Of a stretch of DNA of 10,408 nt, positions 1 to 7,369 are shown piece after piece. The stretch is from the NCBI GenBank assembly GCA_946405485.1, contig CAMJHJ010000071.1, positions 1-10,408 of the forward strand, written 5' to 3'. The position numbers and the translations under genes are program-made. Under the pieces are notes generated by a model that was given only the letters and a program-made list of their open reading frames with translations, ran no database searches and had not been told where the DNA came from. The DNA comes from an uncultured Bacteroidales bacterium (GTDB lineage: Bacteria > Bacteroidota > Bacteroidia > Bacteroidales > UBA932). The stretch's first letter is position 1, and the number at the start of each line of letters is the position of its first letter.

Positions 1-1
1 T

Positions 2-1150
2 CCTTACGAGAAGTTCCTGGGTACCTGGTCCATCCAGCGCGGTTCCTTCGAGGACGTCTGGACGATTGTCGAGAAAGAGCCCGGCGTGAGCTATACGATC
101 ACCGGTCTTGAAGGCGGCTCCCAGGACTTCCTGGGCGAGTATGAGATTACCGCCGAGTTTGATGCTACGGACAACAGCTTCACGATCAAGACCCATCCTG
201 ACCTCGGCCAGTTTACCTTCAGCAATTCCGGTGAAGAACACACGGTGACGATGCGCCTTACCGGCTTGATTACTTACAATGGCAGCGCCAATGTTACCGT
301 TGGCGGCAACTATACCATCTGTAAGGTCGCCATTACAGGTGACGGTGAATTCACGGTCACGGCCGGTCCGGACCTGACCCTGCAGGGTGCTGACGGTAAC
401 TATCCGCTGACGGGCATGCGCCTGAACGGTCTGGAAGGCAATAGTGCATGGTCCTTCGACAACGGCACTCCGTACAGCTTCCCGTTCTCCGCGACCCAGC
501 TGACACAGGGCAGCGGCTCCGGCGGCGGTGGCGGCGGCGGCGATGACCCGGATCCGGGTTCCGATGCCTACGGCAAGTGGATCGGCACCTGGAATGCCGG
601 TACCGACCGCACGGTCACCATTGAGGAGTATGAGGCCGGAAGCAGCTATCTCGTGACGGATTCCGGGTTCGGCGGCTTCACTTATCTGACGTGGCTGGAT
701 GACAAGACCGGAGAAATGCTCTTCAAGATGCAAAAGGTCGATGAATATGAGATCGATCTCTACTACTTCATCGGTTTGGACGGTAATTACATCCGTTACG
801 GGGATGAAGCGGACGACTATCTGCTTGCCCGGGGAACCTTGGCTGCCAGCGGTACGACCGCAACCATCAACGGTATCACCTACATGGCGCAGAATCAGGA
901 CGGTTCCACTTCCGAAGCTAAAGTTACGGTCCTGACGATCCTCGACTATCAGACCGAGGACGGAAACGGTTATGAGCAAGGCTGGTATGGTTTGAGGGCC
1001 GTTACGGATCTCGATCTTCCGGCAACCCTTACCAAGGCCTCCACTTCGACCCTGTCCGTTACCCGTACGGCGTATTATGACATGGATCGGGCCCTGTTCG
1101 TCAAACCTTCCAGACGCATGGACCGGCAGAAGAGCCAGAAGATCCAGTAA
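2..1150 (+). CDS. Repeat-containing surface protein, 3' end (5' end outside window)
   Basis: The reading frame is open from the first complete codon at base 2 to TAA at 1148-1150, so this is the last 382 residues of a longer protein. A GTG at 86 could be read as a start, but the homologous repeat begins before it, so I treat the gene as 5'-partial. Two diverged copies of one domain are visible. The first begins YEKFLGTW at fragment residues 2-9 and the second YGKWIGTW at residues 190-197; each continues with a similar stretch containing T-I-x-E and S-Y. They are joined by a linker with seven consecutive glycines followed by an acidic, proline-containing stretch (bases 509-565). The composition is beta-rich (Thr, Gly, Tyr, Asp) with no membrane segments, and the tail is basic. 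This architecture is typical of Bacteroidales surface lipoproteins, but the signal peptide is not in the window. Function is unknown; an adhesin or ligand-binding role is a guess. Confidence 0.75.
   Translation, partial: PYEKFLGTWSIQRGSFEDVWTIVEKEPGVSYTITGLEGGSQDFLGEYEITAEFDATDNSFTIKTHPDLGQFTFSNSGEEHTVTMRLTGLITYNGSANVTVGGNYTICKVAITGDGEFTVTAGPDLTLQGADGNYPLTGMRLNGLEGNSAWSFDNGTPYSFPFSATQLTQGSGSGGGGGGGDDPDPGSDAYGKWIGTWNAGTDRTVTIEEYEAGSSYLVTDSGFGGFTYLTWLDDKTGEMLFKMQKVDEYEIDLYYFIGLDGNYIRYGDEADDYLLARGTLAASGTTATINGITYMAQNQDGSTSEAKVTVLTILDYQTEDGNGYEQGWYGLRAVTDLDLPATLTKASTSTLSVTRTAYYDMDRALFVKPSRRMDRQKSQKIQ
509..565 (+). repeat. Glycine-rich interdomain linker with GGC/GGT codon run
   Basis: Bases 521-541 are seven consecutive glycine codons, six GGC and one GGT. 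A Gly-Ser stretch precedes them, and an Asp-Asp-Pro-Asp-Pro-Gly stretch follows. This is a flexible spacer between the two copies of the GTW-type domain. Because the repeat unit is three bases, copy-number slippage would lengthen or shorten the linker without breaking the frame. Confidence 0.7.
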
Positions 1151-1161
1151 CACTTTCCATC

Positions 1162-1195
1162 AAGAGGGATGTTCCTTCGGAATGTCCCTCTTTTT
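1162..1195 (+). terminator. Rho-independent terminator after the surface protein gene
   Basis: A 14-bp stem (1162-1175 pairing with 1179-1192, including two adjacent G-U wobbles) closes a three-base loop and runs into five T residues at 1191-1195. The stem starts 11 bases after the TAA at 1150. This is a strong intrinsic terminator separating the repeat protein from the peptidase gene. It ends only 11 bases before the peptidase ATG, so any peptidase promoter must lie within or upstream of it, or the peptidase is reached by read-through. Confidence 0.85.
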
Positions 1196-1206
1196 GACTT
1201 GATTAG

Positions 1207-3819
1207 ATGAATTTGAAACCGTTTTTTTATTCCGTGCTACTGGCGGCGCTGTTGCTGTCGTGCGTCAGGGAAAGTCCGGAGACCGTGCCGGAGGTAACGG
1301 AAATACCGCCTGTTGCGGAAAAGGCGGACCCTTCCTTTGTGAAGGTGCTTTTCAGCGATGAAATGACCACCCTGATCGAGGAGGATCTGTCCCGGGGCAG
1401 TTTGAAAACCCGTTCGTCGGAGCTCAACGGCGTGACCGAAACGCTCGGTGTCGAGTCGATGGAGCGCCTGTTCCCCTTCGCGGGGGAGTTCGAGCCCCGT
1501 ACGCGGAAAGAAGGCCTGCACCGCTGGTACAAGGTCGTGTATGCTTCTGACGTCCCGGTCACCCGGGCAGCGGAAACGTTTTCCGAGTTGCGGGGTGTCG
1601 AGTATGTGGAGGAACCGATCAAGGCATCCCTGACGACCAACGACAAGTACTGGGGAGATCAGTGGGCGCTCAATAACACCCATTATCCCGGCCGTGACGT
1701 GGATGTCCAGAATGTCTGGGACGTCTATACGGTCGGCAATCCCGACGTGATCGTGGCCGTCATCGACGGCGGTATCGACCTGAAACACGCGGACCTGGCC
1801 TGGAACTGCCTGGAGTCCGGACACAAGAGTTATGTGTACGGGGCCAATAACGTGGTCGGGCACAGTCATGGTACGCATGTGGCAGGAACCATCGCAGCGG
1901 TAAGCAACAATGGCATCGGCATCGCCGGCATCGCCGGCGGCGATTATGCCAAGGGCCGTCGCGGCATCAGCCTGCTTTCGCAGCAGTGCTTTTATACGGT
2001 CGGATCCGGTCAGAATGCCTACGACCGGGGCGGAGATTTCGAGACGGCCATCAAGGAAGCCGCGGACAAGGGAGCCCTGATCGCCTCCAACAGCTGGGGC
2101 TACAACTTCGATGAGAATGATGACGGCCAGATTACCGGCGCGGAATTGGCGGCAGCCCGTTCTGCGCACGAGAACGTGCATTATTACTCGATCGCACGGG
2201 CCATCGACTATTTCGTCAAGTATGCGGGATGTGACAACAACGGGAATCAGCTTCCGGGCAGCTTGATGAAGGGTGGCCTGGTCGTATTTGCAGCCGGTAA
2301 TGAGAACATCCCTTACGGAGCACCTTCCAATTACGAGCCCTGTCTCGCCGTCGGTGCGATTTCCTCGAACGGTAACCGAGCCTATTTTTCCAATTATGGA
2401 GACTGGGTAGACCTCTGCGCACCTGGATCCAGTATCATCAGTACTTATCCCGGTGGCACGTATGTGTCTTATTCCGGAACCTCTATGGCTTGTCCCCACG
2501 TATCCGGTGTCGCGGCCTTGGTCCTGTCATTCTTCGGAGGGCAAGGCTTTACCGTCGACGACCTGAAGTCCCGTTTGCTGGAAGGCGCCCGTGACATCGG
2601 TCTGGGCACCGGCAGCCGTCCCGTCGGCAACCTGGTGGATGCCTATGGGGCCTTTGTGACCGGTGACGGCGGAGTTCCTTCTCCTGTGGAGGATTTCACC
2701 GCCGTACCGCTGGGACACAACCTGCGAGTGGATTTCAATGGCGGTGCGGGAGCTTACGGTTATGTAGCCCTTGCGGCCCGGTCTGAGGCGGCTTTGAAGA
2801 ATACGAGCCTGACGATGCTGGATGAAGGCATCGAATCCTCCCACCTGATTATCGCTGATCCGGAGGCCCCGATGGCGCCACGCAGCATTTCGCTGCTGGG
2901 TTTGGAGCCGGATACGGATTATTATCTGGCCATGGCCGCCTATAGTTATGGACGACGCTATTCGGAGTTGTCTCCGATCAAGAAAATCCGTACCGGCGAG
3001 AATGGAAAACCGACGATCACGTTGGACCCGGATGCTTCATTTGTCTTCCGTCAGTATCAGGAAGCAGATGTGCCCTTCACGCTGGCAGATCCTGACCTGG
3101 ATACGCTTCAGGTCAGTTTCCAGACCAACGGGCGGGCCACGTTCCGGGAGTATGAAGACGGGCGCTGGCATTTCCGCCTGACTTGCCAGGCTGTCCGGGC
3201 TCCGGCTTCTTTCCAGGCGACCTTGATCGTTTCGGACCGTTTCGGCGCCCGATCCCTGCGGACTTTCAATTACTCCGTACTTGAGAATGTCGCGCCCGTC
3301 CTTTCCTCGCCGATAGAGCCCTTCGTCCTGCCTTCCGTTGGTCAGAGTGTGTCCATTGAGCTTCCCTCCCACTTCTCTGATGAGGATGGGGAAGTCCTGG
3401 AGTATAAGGTCAACAGTCTGGATACCGATATCCTGGGCGCAGAGATTACGGATGGAAAGACTGTCAGTATCACGGCCCGCGCCCTCGGACTCGGGCAAGT
3501 GCGCGTTTCGGCCTTTGATGCCATGGGTGCGAGCGCCCGTTGTGATATCCCGGTGCTGGTACGTGCTCCCGGTGAAAAACTGACTCTGCTGGAAGGGACG
3601 GTCTTTAAGGACAGGCTCACGATCCTGGCGGCAGAGAAGGAATCACCTACGACGGTCCGTCTGGTGTCTGCATCCGGTACGGTGGTCGCGGAAACCAGCG
3701 GTCAGTTCAGCGCGTTCAATCCTGTCGTGCTGGACACGCAGCGTCTCTCTCCCGGTCTGTACACCTTGTTTGTCGATATCGCGGGTGACACGATCAAGCG
3801 TTCTGTCGTCAAAAAGTGA
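1207..3819 (+). CDS. S8 family (subtilisin-like) serine peptidase lipoprotein with type IX-like C-terminal domain
   Basis: An 870-residue secreted endopeptidase. Residues 1-19 form a lipoprotein signal peptide ending in a LLSC lipobox (Cys19). Residues about 43-138 look like an inhibitory prodomain. The catalytic domain (about 150-485) has Asp187 in VIDGGID, His221 in HGTHVAGT, oxyanion Asn365 in AAGNE, and Ser426 in GTSMACPHVSG, so it should be active. Between His and Asn sits an EF-hand-like loop (residues 302-313). An FnIII-like domain (about 493-597) follows, then two cadherin-like repeats (about 600-790). The last 80 residues resemble the type IX secretion sorting domain: RLTI, then V-R-L-V-x-x-S-G, then L-S-P-G-L-Y, ending VVKK, though the usual YPNP motif is degenerate. 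The start is the first ATG giving a complete signal peptide; no Shine-Dalgarno is seen, which is normal in Bacteroidetes. The stop overlaps the start of the PorV/PorQ-like gene. The peptidase class is certain; substrate and secretion route are inferred or unknown. Confidence 0.93.
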   Translation: MNLKPFFYSVLLAALLLSCVRESPETVPEVTEIPPVAEKADPSFVKVLFSDEMTTLIEEDLSRGSLKTRSSELNGVTETLGVESMERLFPFAGEFEPRTRKEGLHRWYKVVYASDVPVTRAAETFSELRGVEYVEEPIKASLTTNDKYWGDQWALNNTHYPGRDVDVQNVWDVYTVGNPDVIVAVIDGGIDLKHADLAWNCLESGHKSYVYGANNVVGHSHGTHVAGTIAAVSNNGIGIAGIAGGDYAKGRRGISLLSQQCFYTVGSGQNAYDRGGDFETAIKEAADKGALIASNSWGYNFDENDDGQITGAELAAARSAHENVHYYSIARAIDYFVKYAGCDNNGNQLPGSLMKGGLVVFAAGNENIPYGAPSNYEPCLAVGAISSNGNRAYFSNYGDWVDLCAPGSSIISTYPGGTYVSYSGTSMACPHVSGVAALVLSFFGGQGFTVDDLKSRLLEGARDIGLGTGSRPVGNLVDAYGAFVTGDGGVPSPVEDFTAVPLGHNLRVDFNGGAGAYGYVALAARSEAALKNTSLTMLDEGIESSHLIIADPEAPMAPRSISLLGLEPDTDYYLAMAAYSYGRRYSELSPIKKIRTGENGKPTITLDPDASFVFRQYQEADVPFTLADPDLDTLQVSFQTNGRATFREYEDGRWHFRLTCQAVRAPASFQATLIVSDRFGARSLRTFNYSVLENVAPVLSSPIEPFVLPSVGQSVSIELPSHFSDEDGEVLEYKVNSLDTDILGAEITDGKTVSITARALGLGQVRVSAFDAMGASARCDIPVLVRAPGEKLTLLEGTVFKDRLTILAAEKESPTTVRLVSASGTVVAETSGQFSAFNPVVLDTQRLSPGLYTLFVDIAGDTIKRSVVKK

Positions 3820-4742
3820 TGAATATGAAACGAATCCATACTTTTTCGATTCTCGTGCTCGTGCTGTCCCTGTCTGGCCTGACCCTCAGCGCCCAGACCT
3901 CTGCCGAGGGCAATGAGGCTTTCGGCGTGCTCAGGGTGGACCGTGATCCCGTCCGCATGGGAATGGCCGGTGCAGGAGAGTCCATGACGTCACAGAACCA
4001 GGCGTACGCGGCATTCGGCAATCCTGCGGCGGCTGCTTTCTCTTCTTCCAAAGTGGAAGCCGGAGTCTCTTATGCTTCCTGGGCTCCGCACTATTCGGGT
4101 GCCGGGAACATCGCATCCGGTGTCACGGGGCATGTAAATGAGAAAGTCGTCCTTTCCGTAGGTTTTGCCCGCCAGGGTTATCCCGGACTGGATATCGAGC
4201 CTTCGTCGTCCTTCAAGCCTTCCGACGTGCTGTTGCGCGCCGGTGCCGGCATCGCGTTCACGGAGTCATTCTCCCTCGGTGTTACGGCTGGTTATGCGAA
4301 GGAAGCCCTGATGTCGGATTACAGCCTCTCGGCGTTCTCGGTGACGGCAATGGCACAGTACCGTGTGGCGGGTCTGAATGTCGCTGCCGGTGTCGCCCAT
4401 CTTGGCGGTAAGGTAGGGGACGGCTATCCGCTGCCTTCCTCGGTCAAATTGGCCGCTGATTATGGTCTCGACTTCGAGAACGTCGCTTTACGGGCTGCGC
4501 TCGACGCCGATTATTATTTCAGCGGGAATTATTCCGTCGCGGCAGGCCTGGATCTCGGCATCGGTGGCGCCGGTTTCTTGCGCGGGGGCTATCGCTATGC
4601 CTCCAAAGGGGCCGCTATCCCGAGTTTCTTGGGATTGGGCGGAGGTGCCCGTTTCGCCGGGTTTGAGCTTGATTTCGCCTTTTTGATGGCATCGGAATCC
4701 CTTTCCGGCACTTGGATGGCCGGCTTGAGCTACCGTTTCTGA
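3819..4742 (+). CDS. PorV/PorQ family outer-membrane beta-barrel protein
   Basis: A 307-residue protein with a type I signal peptide (Lys-Arg, a hydrophobic core, cleavage likely after Leu-Ser-Ala at residue 25). The mature N-terminus carries the family signature: D-P-V-R-M-G-M-A-G-A-G at 43-53, then G-N-P at 67-69. The rest is alternating Gly/aromatic/hydrophobic beta strands, and the protein ends Y-R-F, the terminal aromatic residue expected of an outer-membrane barrel. In the type IX secretion system PorV shuttles cargo carrying C-terminal sorting domains and PorQ belongs to the attachment complex. This protein is shorter than PorV (about 390 residues) and I cannot assign it to either. The chosen ATG overlaps the peptidase stop by one base (TGATG), which suggests translational coupling; GTG at 3816 and ATG at 3825 are alternatives. 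A role in exporting or anchoring the upstream peptidase is inferred from adjacency. The 3' end overlaps the convergent symporter gene by 13 bp. Confidence 0.82.
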   Translation: MNMKRIHTFSILVLVLSLSGLTLSAQTSAEGNEAFGVLRVDRDPVRMGMAGAGESMTSQNQAYAAFGNPAAAAFSSSKVEAGVSYASWAPHYSGAGNIASGVTGHVNEKVVLSVGFARQGYPGLDIEPSSSFKPSDVLLRAGAGIAFTESFSLGVTAGYAKEALMSDYSLSAFSVTAMAQYRVAGLNVAAGVAHLGGKVGDGYPLPSSVKLAADYGLDFENVALRAALDADYYFSGNYSVAAGLDLGIGGAGFLRGGYRYASKGAAIPSFLGLGGGARFAGFELDFAFLMASESLSGTWMAGLSYRF

Positions 4743-6199
4743 TCCTTCACTTGTTTCGATTGTGTCGGGCTTGTCTCCTTCCGGATGGATGCGATGGCAA
4801 GCCCGATCATCGTAAACCCTGCATTGATGAGCAGGAGCTCGTAGCCGATTTCAAAGCCGAACCATCGCGGGGCGCCCTGGCTCAGGACCAGGCAGAGCAG
4901 GGGGGAGACGATGCAGATCCACGGAATCCAGGAGTCTCGGGGCCGCAGACGCGTAAAAAGGCCGAATACATACAGTCCCAGCAGAGGACCATAGGTGTAG
5001 CTGGCCACGACATAGACCGCATTGATGACACTTCCGTTGCCGATGGCCCGGAAGGCGTAGATCAGGCCGGCCATGACCAGGCAGACCAGGGCATGCGTCC
5101 GGTGGCGGGTGCGTGTCAGAGTGGCTTCATCCTGTTTCCGGTCGGCACCGAGGATGTCGACGGTGACAGAAGTGGTCAAGGCTGTGACGGCCGATCCGGC
5201 GCTGCTGAACGCCGCGCAGACCAGGCCGATGACGAAGGCGACGCCGACGGCTGCCGGCAAATAGCGGAGTCCGGTCGCTGGATTCTTGCCGGTTGCAAGG
5301 ACCGGGAACAGTTCATCCGCCTTGAGCCCTCCCAGCAGTTGTCCGCTGCCGTCGCAGAGTCCGACCTGTGCGCCGTAGAGGTACAACAGTACGCCCAGCC
5401 AGAGGAAGAGCAGGTTGATCGGGACAAAGCTGAATCCGTAGCTCAGGACGTTCTTCTTGGCCGAATGTAAGTTCTTGCAGGAGAGATTCTTCTGCATCAT
5501 GTCCTGGTCCAGGCCGGTCATCGCGACCGTAGTGAAGGCGCCGGCAAGGAATTGTTTCCAGAAGAAGCGTTTGTCGGCCGGATTGTCAAAGAACCAGACG
5601 CGGGACATGGGACTCCCGCCGATGGCGGTGCAGAGTCCCTTGAAGTCAAATCCGAGGGCGTGGCAGACGAAAATGATGGCCAGGATGACGGCTCCGACCA
5701 TGCAGAGGGTCTGCAGCATGTCCACCCATACGAGGGTTTTGACGCCGCCCCGGAAGGTGTAGCCCCAGACGATCAGCATCGTCAGCAGGATGTTGACCAG
5801 GAAGGGAATGCCCAGAGGCCCGAACAGGATGATCTGCAATACGATGGCCGTGAGGTACATCCGCACTCCGCAGCCCAGGAATTTGGACAGCAGGAAGAAC
5901 CCGGCGCCGGTGGTCCGGCTGCGTGGCCCGAAACGGCCGGACAGGTATCCGTAGATACTGAAAGAATCCAACTTGTAATAAAGCGGCAGCAGGATGAAGG
6001 CGATGGCGATGTACCCCGCGAAGAAACCGAGTACCATCTGCATATAGGACATCTGTGTCGCCGCGACATAGCCGGGAACGGAGATGAAAGTAACGCCTGA
6101 GATGGAAGTGCCGACCATCGAGATCGCAACGACCGGCCAGGGTGACTTGCGGTCACCCGAGAAAAAGGCGCTGTTGCTCTCTTTTGTGCGATGTCCCAT
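4730..6199 (-). CDS. Sodium:solute symporter family (SSF) transporter, N-terminally short
   Basis: A 489-residue inner-membrane protein with about 12 hydrophobic segments, of the SSF family (TC 2.A.21), which uses the sodium gradient to import small solutes. Family landmarks are FFSGDRKSPW (residues 12-21), S-I-S-G-V-T-F (32-38, first core helix), a Y-L-S-G-R-F-G loop, T-G-L-D-Q-D-M-M-Q in the middle, and the Ser/Thr-rich S-S-A-G-S-A...T-V-D-I-L segment (about 325-350) where the sodium-site serines of the family lie. The substrate cannot be told. The start at 6199 is supported by AGGAG three bases upstream and a TATCTTTG box just before that; the frame stays open to 6598, but that extension is antisense to recF. 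As read, the protein lacks the extra helix that relatives carry ahead of the FFxGxRKSPW stretch. The stop (TAG at 4732-4730) lies inside the end of the convergent barrel gene. No terminator was found. Confidence 0.9.
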   Translation of the reverse strand: MGHRTKESNSAFFSGDRKSPWPVVAISMVGTSISGVTFISVPGYVAATQMSYMQMVLGFFAGYIAIAFILLPLYYKLDSFSIYGYLSGRFGPRSRTTGAGFFLLSKFLGCGVRMYLTAIVLQIILFGPLGIPFLVNILLTMLIVWGYTFRGGVKTLVWVDMLQTLCMVGAVILAIIFVCHALGFDFKGLCTAIGGSPMSRVWFFDNPADKRFFWKQFLAGAFTTVAMTGLDQDMMQKNLSCKNLHSAKKNVLSYGFSFVPINLLFLWLGVLLYLYGAQVGLCDGSGQLLGGLKADELFPVLATGKNPATGLRYLPAAVGVAFVIGLVCAAFSSAGSAVTALTTSVTVDILGADRKQDEATLTRTRHRTHALVCLVMAGLIYAFRAIGNGSVINAVYVVASYTYGPLLGLYVFGLFTRLRPRDSWIPWICIVSPLLCLVLSQGAPRWFGFEIGYELLLINAGFTMIGLAIASIRKETSPTQSKQVKDQKR

Positions 6200-6211
6200 A
6201 TTCTCCTGATT

Positions 6212-6246
6212 ATTGAACAAAGATATCCAAAAAAACGCTATCTTTG
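6212..6246 (+). promoter_or_regulatory. Putative promoter of the recF operon
   Basis: TATCTTTG at 6239-6246 matches the Bacteroidetes -7 consensus TAnnTTTG. A possible -33 element is ATTG at 6212-6215, at a spacing of 23 bases, slightly longer than usual. Transcription would start around 6252, giving a leader of under 20 bases before the recF ATG at 6269. No Shine-Dalgarno precedes recF. The -7 match is clear; the -33 call is weak. Confidence 0.5.
6218..6246. repeat. 8-bp inverted repeat formed by two opposed -7 boxes
   Basis: CAAAGATA at 6218-6225 and TATCTTTG at 6239-6246 are exact reverse complements separated by 13 bases. The simplest reading is two divergent -7 elements, but the symmetry could also form a binding site for a dimeric regulator. 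Confidence 0.6.
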
Positions 6247-6268
6247 AAATTGACCGAAGCCGTATTTC

Positions 6269-7366
6269 ATGCCGATACTCGAGAAAATCGTCGTCCAGGA
6301 CTATCGCAACATCGAACTCCAGGAATTGGAGTTCTCTCCCAATGTGAATTGTATATGGGGGAACAACGGGGAAGGGAAGACCAACCTGCTGGATGCCATC
6401 TATTATCTCTCGATGACGAAGAGTGCATTTTCGTCTGTAGACAGGTTCAATTTCCGATACGGCTGCGACTCTTTTTCCATCGCCGGGACCTACCAGATGC
6501 CGACGGACGTGTTGTCGCGTTTCGCGATCCGCGTCACTTCGGGAGGCGAAAAGAAGTTGCGTCGGGACGACAAGCCATATCCCAAGATCTCTGACCATAT
6601 CGGCGTCCTGCCTGTGGTGATGGTTTCTCCTTCGGACACTTCGCTGGTCAGCGAATCCGGGGATGAGCGTCGCCGTTTCGTCAATTCCGTGCTTTCCCAG
6701 CTAGACCGCGAGTACCTGAATTCGATGCAGCAGTACAACCGGCTGCTTTCGATGCGCAACCAGCTGCTCAAGAACGGGATCGCCGACGAGGGGCTCCTGG
6801 CGGTCTACGATGCCCGGCTGTCGGATCTTTCCCGTCCGCTCCATGCACGCAGGAAGGAATTCGTCCGTGCGCTGATCCCTGCCGTCCAGACTTATTATGA
6901 GCGGGTTTCAGGGGGGCGCGAGACGGTGTCTATCCGCTATAAATCGGACCTGGAGAAAGGAGACCTGGCGGATTTGCTTGCTGCCGGCCGGGAGAAAGAC
7001 CGGATGCTGAAATATACGACGGCCGGCCTGCAACGGGATGATTTCATCTTTGAGATGGATGGCTATCCGATCCGGAAATGCGGATCGCAGGGGCAGCAGA
7101 AATCATTCCTCGTCTCGCTCAAGTTTGCGCAGTATGAGATTATGAAGGAGCGATACGGCTACCCGCCGGTCCTGCTCCTGGACGATCTCTTTGATAAATT
7201 GGACATGCTCCGGGTCTCCAATCTCCTGAAGATGGTGTCCGGCAATGACTTCGGCCAGATTTTCCTGACCGATACGGATAAGGCGCGCATCCGGGGGATC
7301 GTGGATGAGATTACTTCCGACAGCGCCTATTTCGATACGGTGGCTGGCACATTCAGCAGACAATAG
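6269..7366 (+). CDS. recF: DNA replication and repair protein RecF
   Basis: A 365-residue SMC-like ABC ATPase that binds gapped DNA and, with RecO and RecR, helps load RecA at stalled or broken replication forks. The start M-P-I-L-E-K-I-V-V-Q-D-Y-R-N is the usual RecF beginning. Walker A is GNNGEGKT (residues 31-38), the ABC signature is SQGQQKS (273-279), and Walker B is VLLLDD with Asp305-Asp306, followed by a D-loop F-D-K-L-D (308-312). Length and motif spacing are those of full-length RecF, and nothing is missing. It is the first gene of a four-gene operon and is followed after three bases by the DUF721 gene, a recF neighbour familiar from Bacteroidetes. The probable promoter sits just upstream and faces the symporter promoter. 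The ATG at 6269 is the first in frame before the family start and has no Shine-Dalgarno. Confidence 0.97.
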   Translation: MPILEKIVVQDYRNIELQELEFSPNVNCIWGNNGEGKTNLLDAIYYLSMTKSAFSSVDRFNFRYGCDSFSIAGTYQMPTDVLSRFAIRVTSGGEKKLRRDDKPYPKISDHIGVLPVVMVSPSDTSLVSESGDERRRFVNSVLSQLDREYLNSMQQYNRLLSMRNQLLKNGIADEGLLAVYDARLSDLSRPLHARRKEFVRALIPAVQTYYERVSGGRETVSIRYKSDLEKGDLADLLAAGREKDRMLKYTTAGLQRDDFIFEMDGYPIRKCGSQGQQKSFLVSLKFAQYEIMKERYGYPPVLLLDDLFDKLDMLRVSNLLKMVSGNDFGQIFLTDTDKARIRGIVDEITSDSAYFDTVAGTFSRQ

Positions 7367-7369
7367 CCT

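Larger units (their letters stand above)
6203..6249 (-). promoter_or_regulatory. Putative promoter and Shine-Dalgarno of the symporter gene
   Basis: On the minus strand, 6225-6218 reads TATCTTTG, a full match to the Bacteroidetes -7 consensus TAnnTTTG. TTTC at 6249-6246, 20 bases upstream, resembles the -33 element TTTG. AGGAG at 6207-6203 lies three bases before the ATG at 6199. The predicted leader would be only about a dozen bases. The -33 element abuts the -7 box of the opposite promoter. Confidence 0.55.

Noticed and set aside
1237..2499. A long open frame on the minus strand within the peptidase gene
   Set aside because: It lies opposite a peptidase with every catalytic motif intact, and its translation shows no recognisable motif. 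It is an antisense shadow produced by GC-rich codon bias.
4705..4723. Small hairpin CCGGC/GCCGG near the convergent gene ends as a terminator
   Set aside because: The stem is only 5 bp with a 9-base loop and no T-run follows on either strand.
4712..5470. Open frames on the plus strand across the symporter gene (also 5552-6100)
   Set aside because: They are opposite an SSF protein with clear family motifs. Their translations are low-complexity, rich in Gln, Asp and Gly, with no family resemblance.
6200..6598. Upstream extension of the symporter frame giving a 622-residue protein
   Set aside because: The extra 133 codons are antisense to the recF N-terminus with its Walker A motif, contain no plausible transmembrane helix matching the family, and would bypass the AGGAG and TATCTTTG signals that fit a start at 6199.
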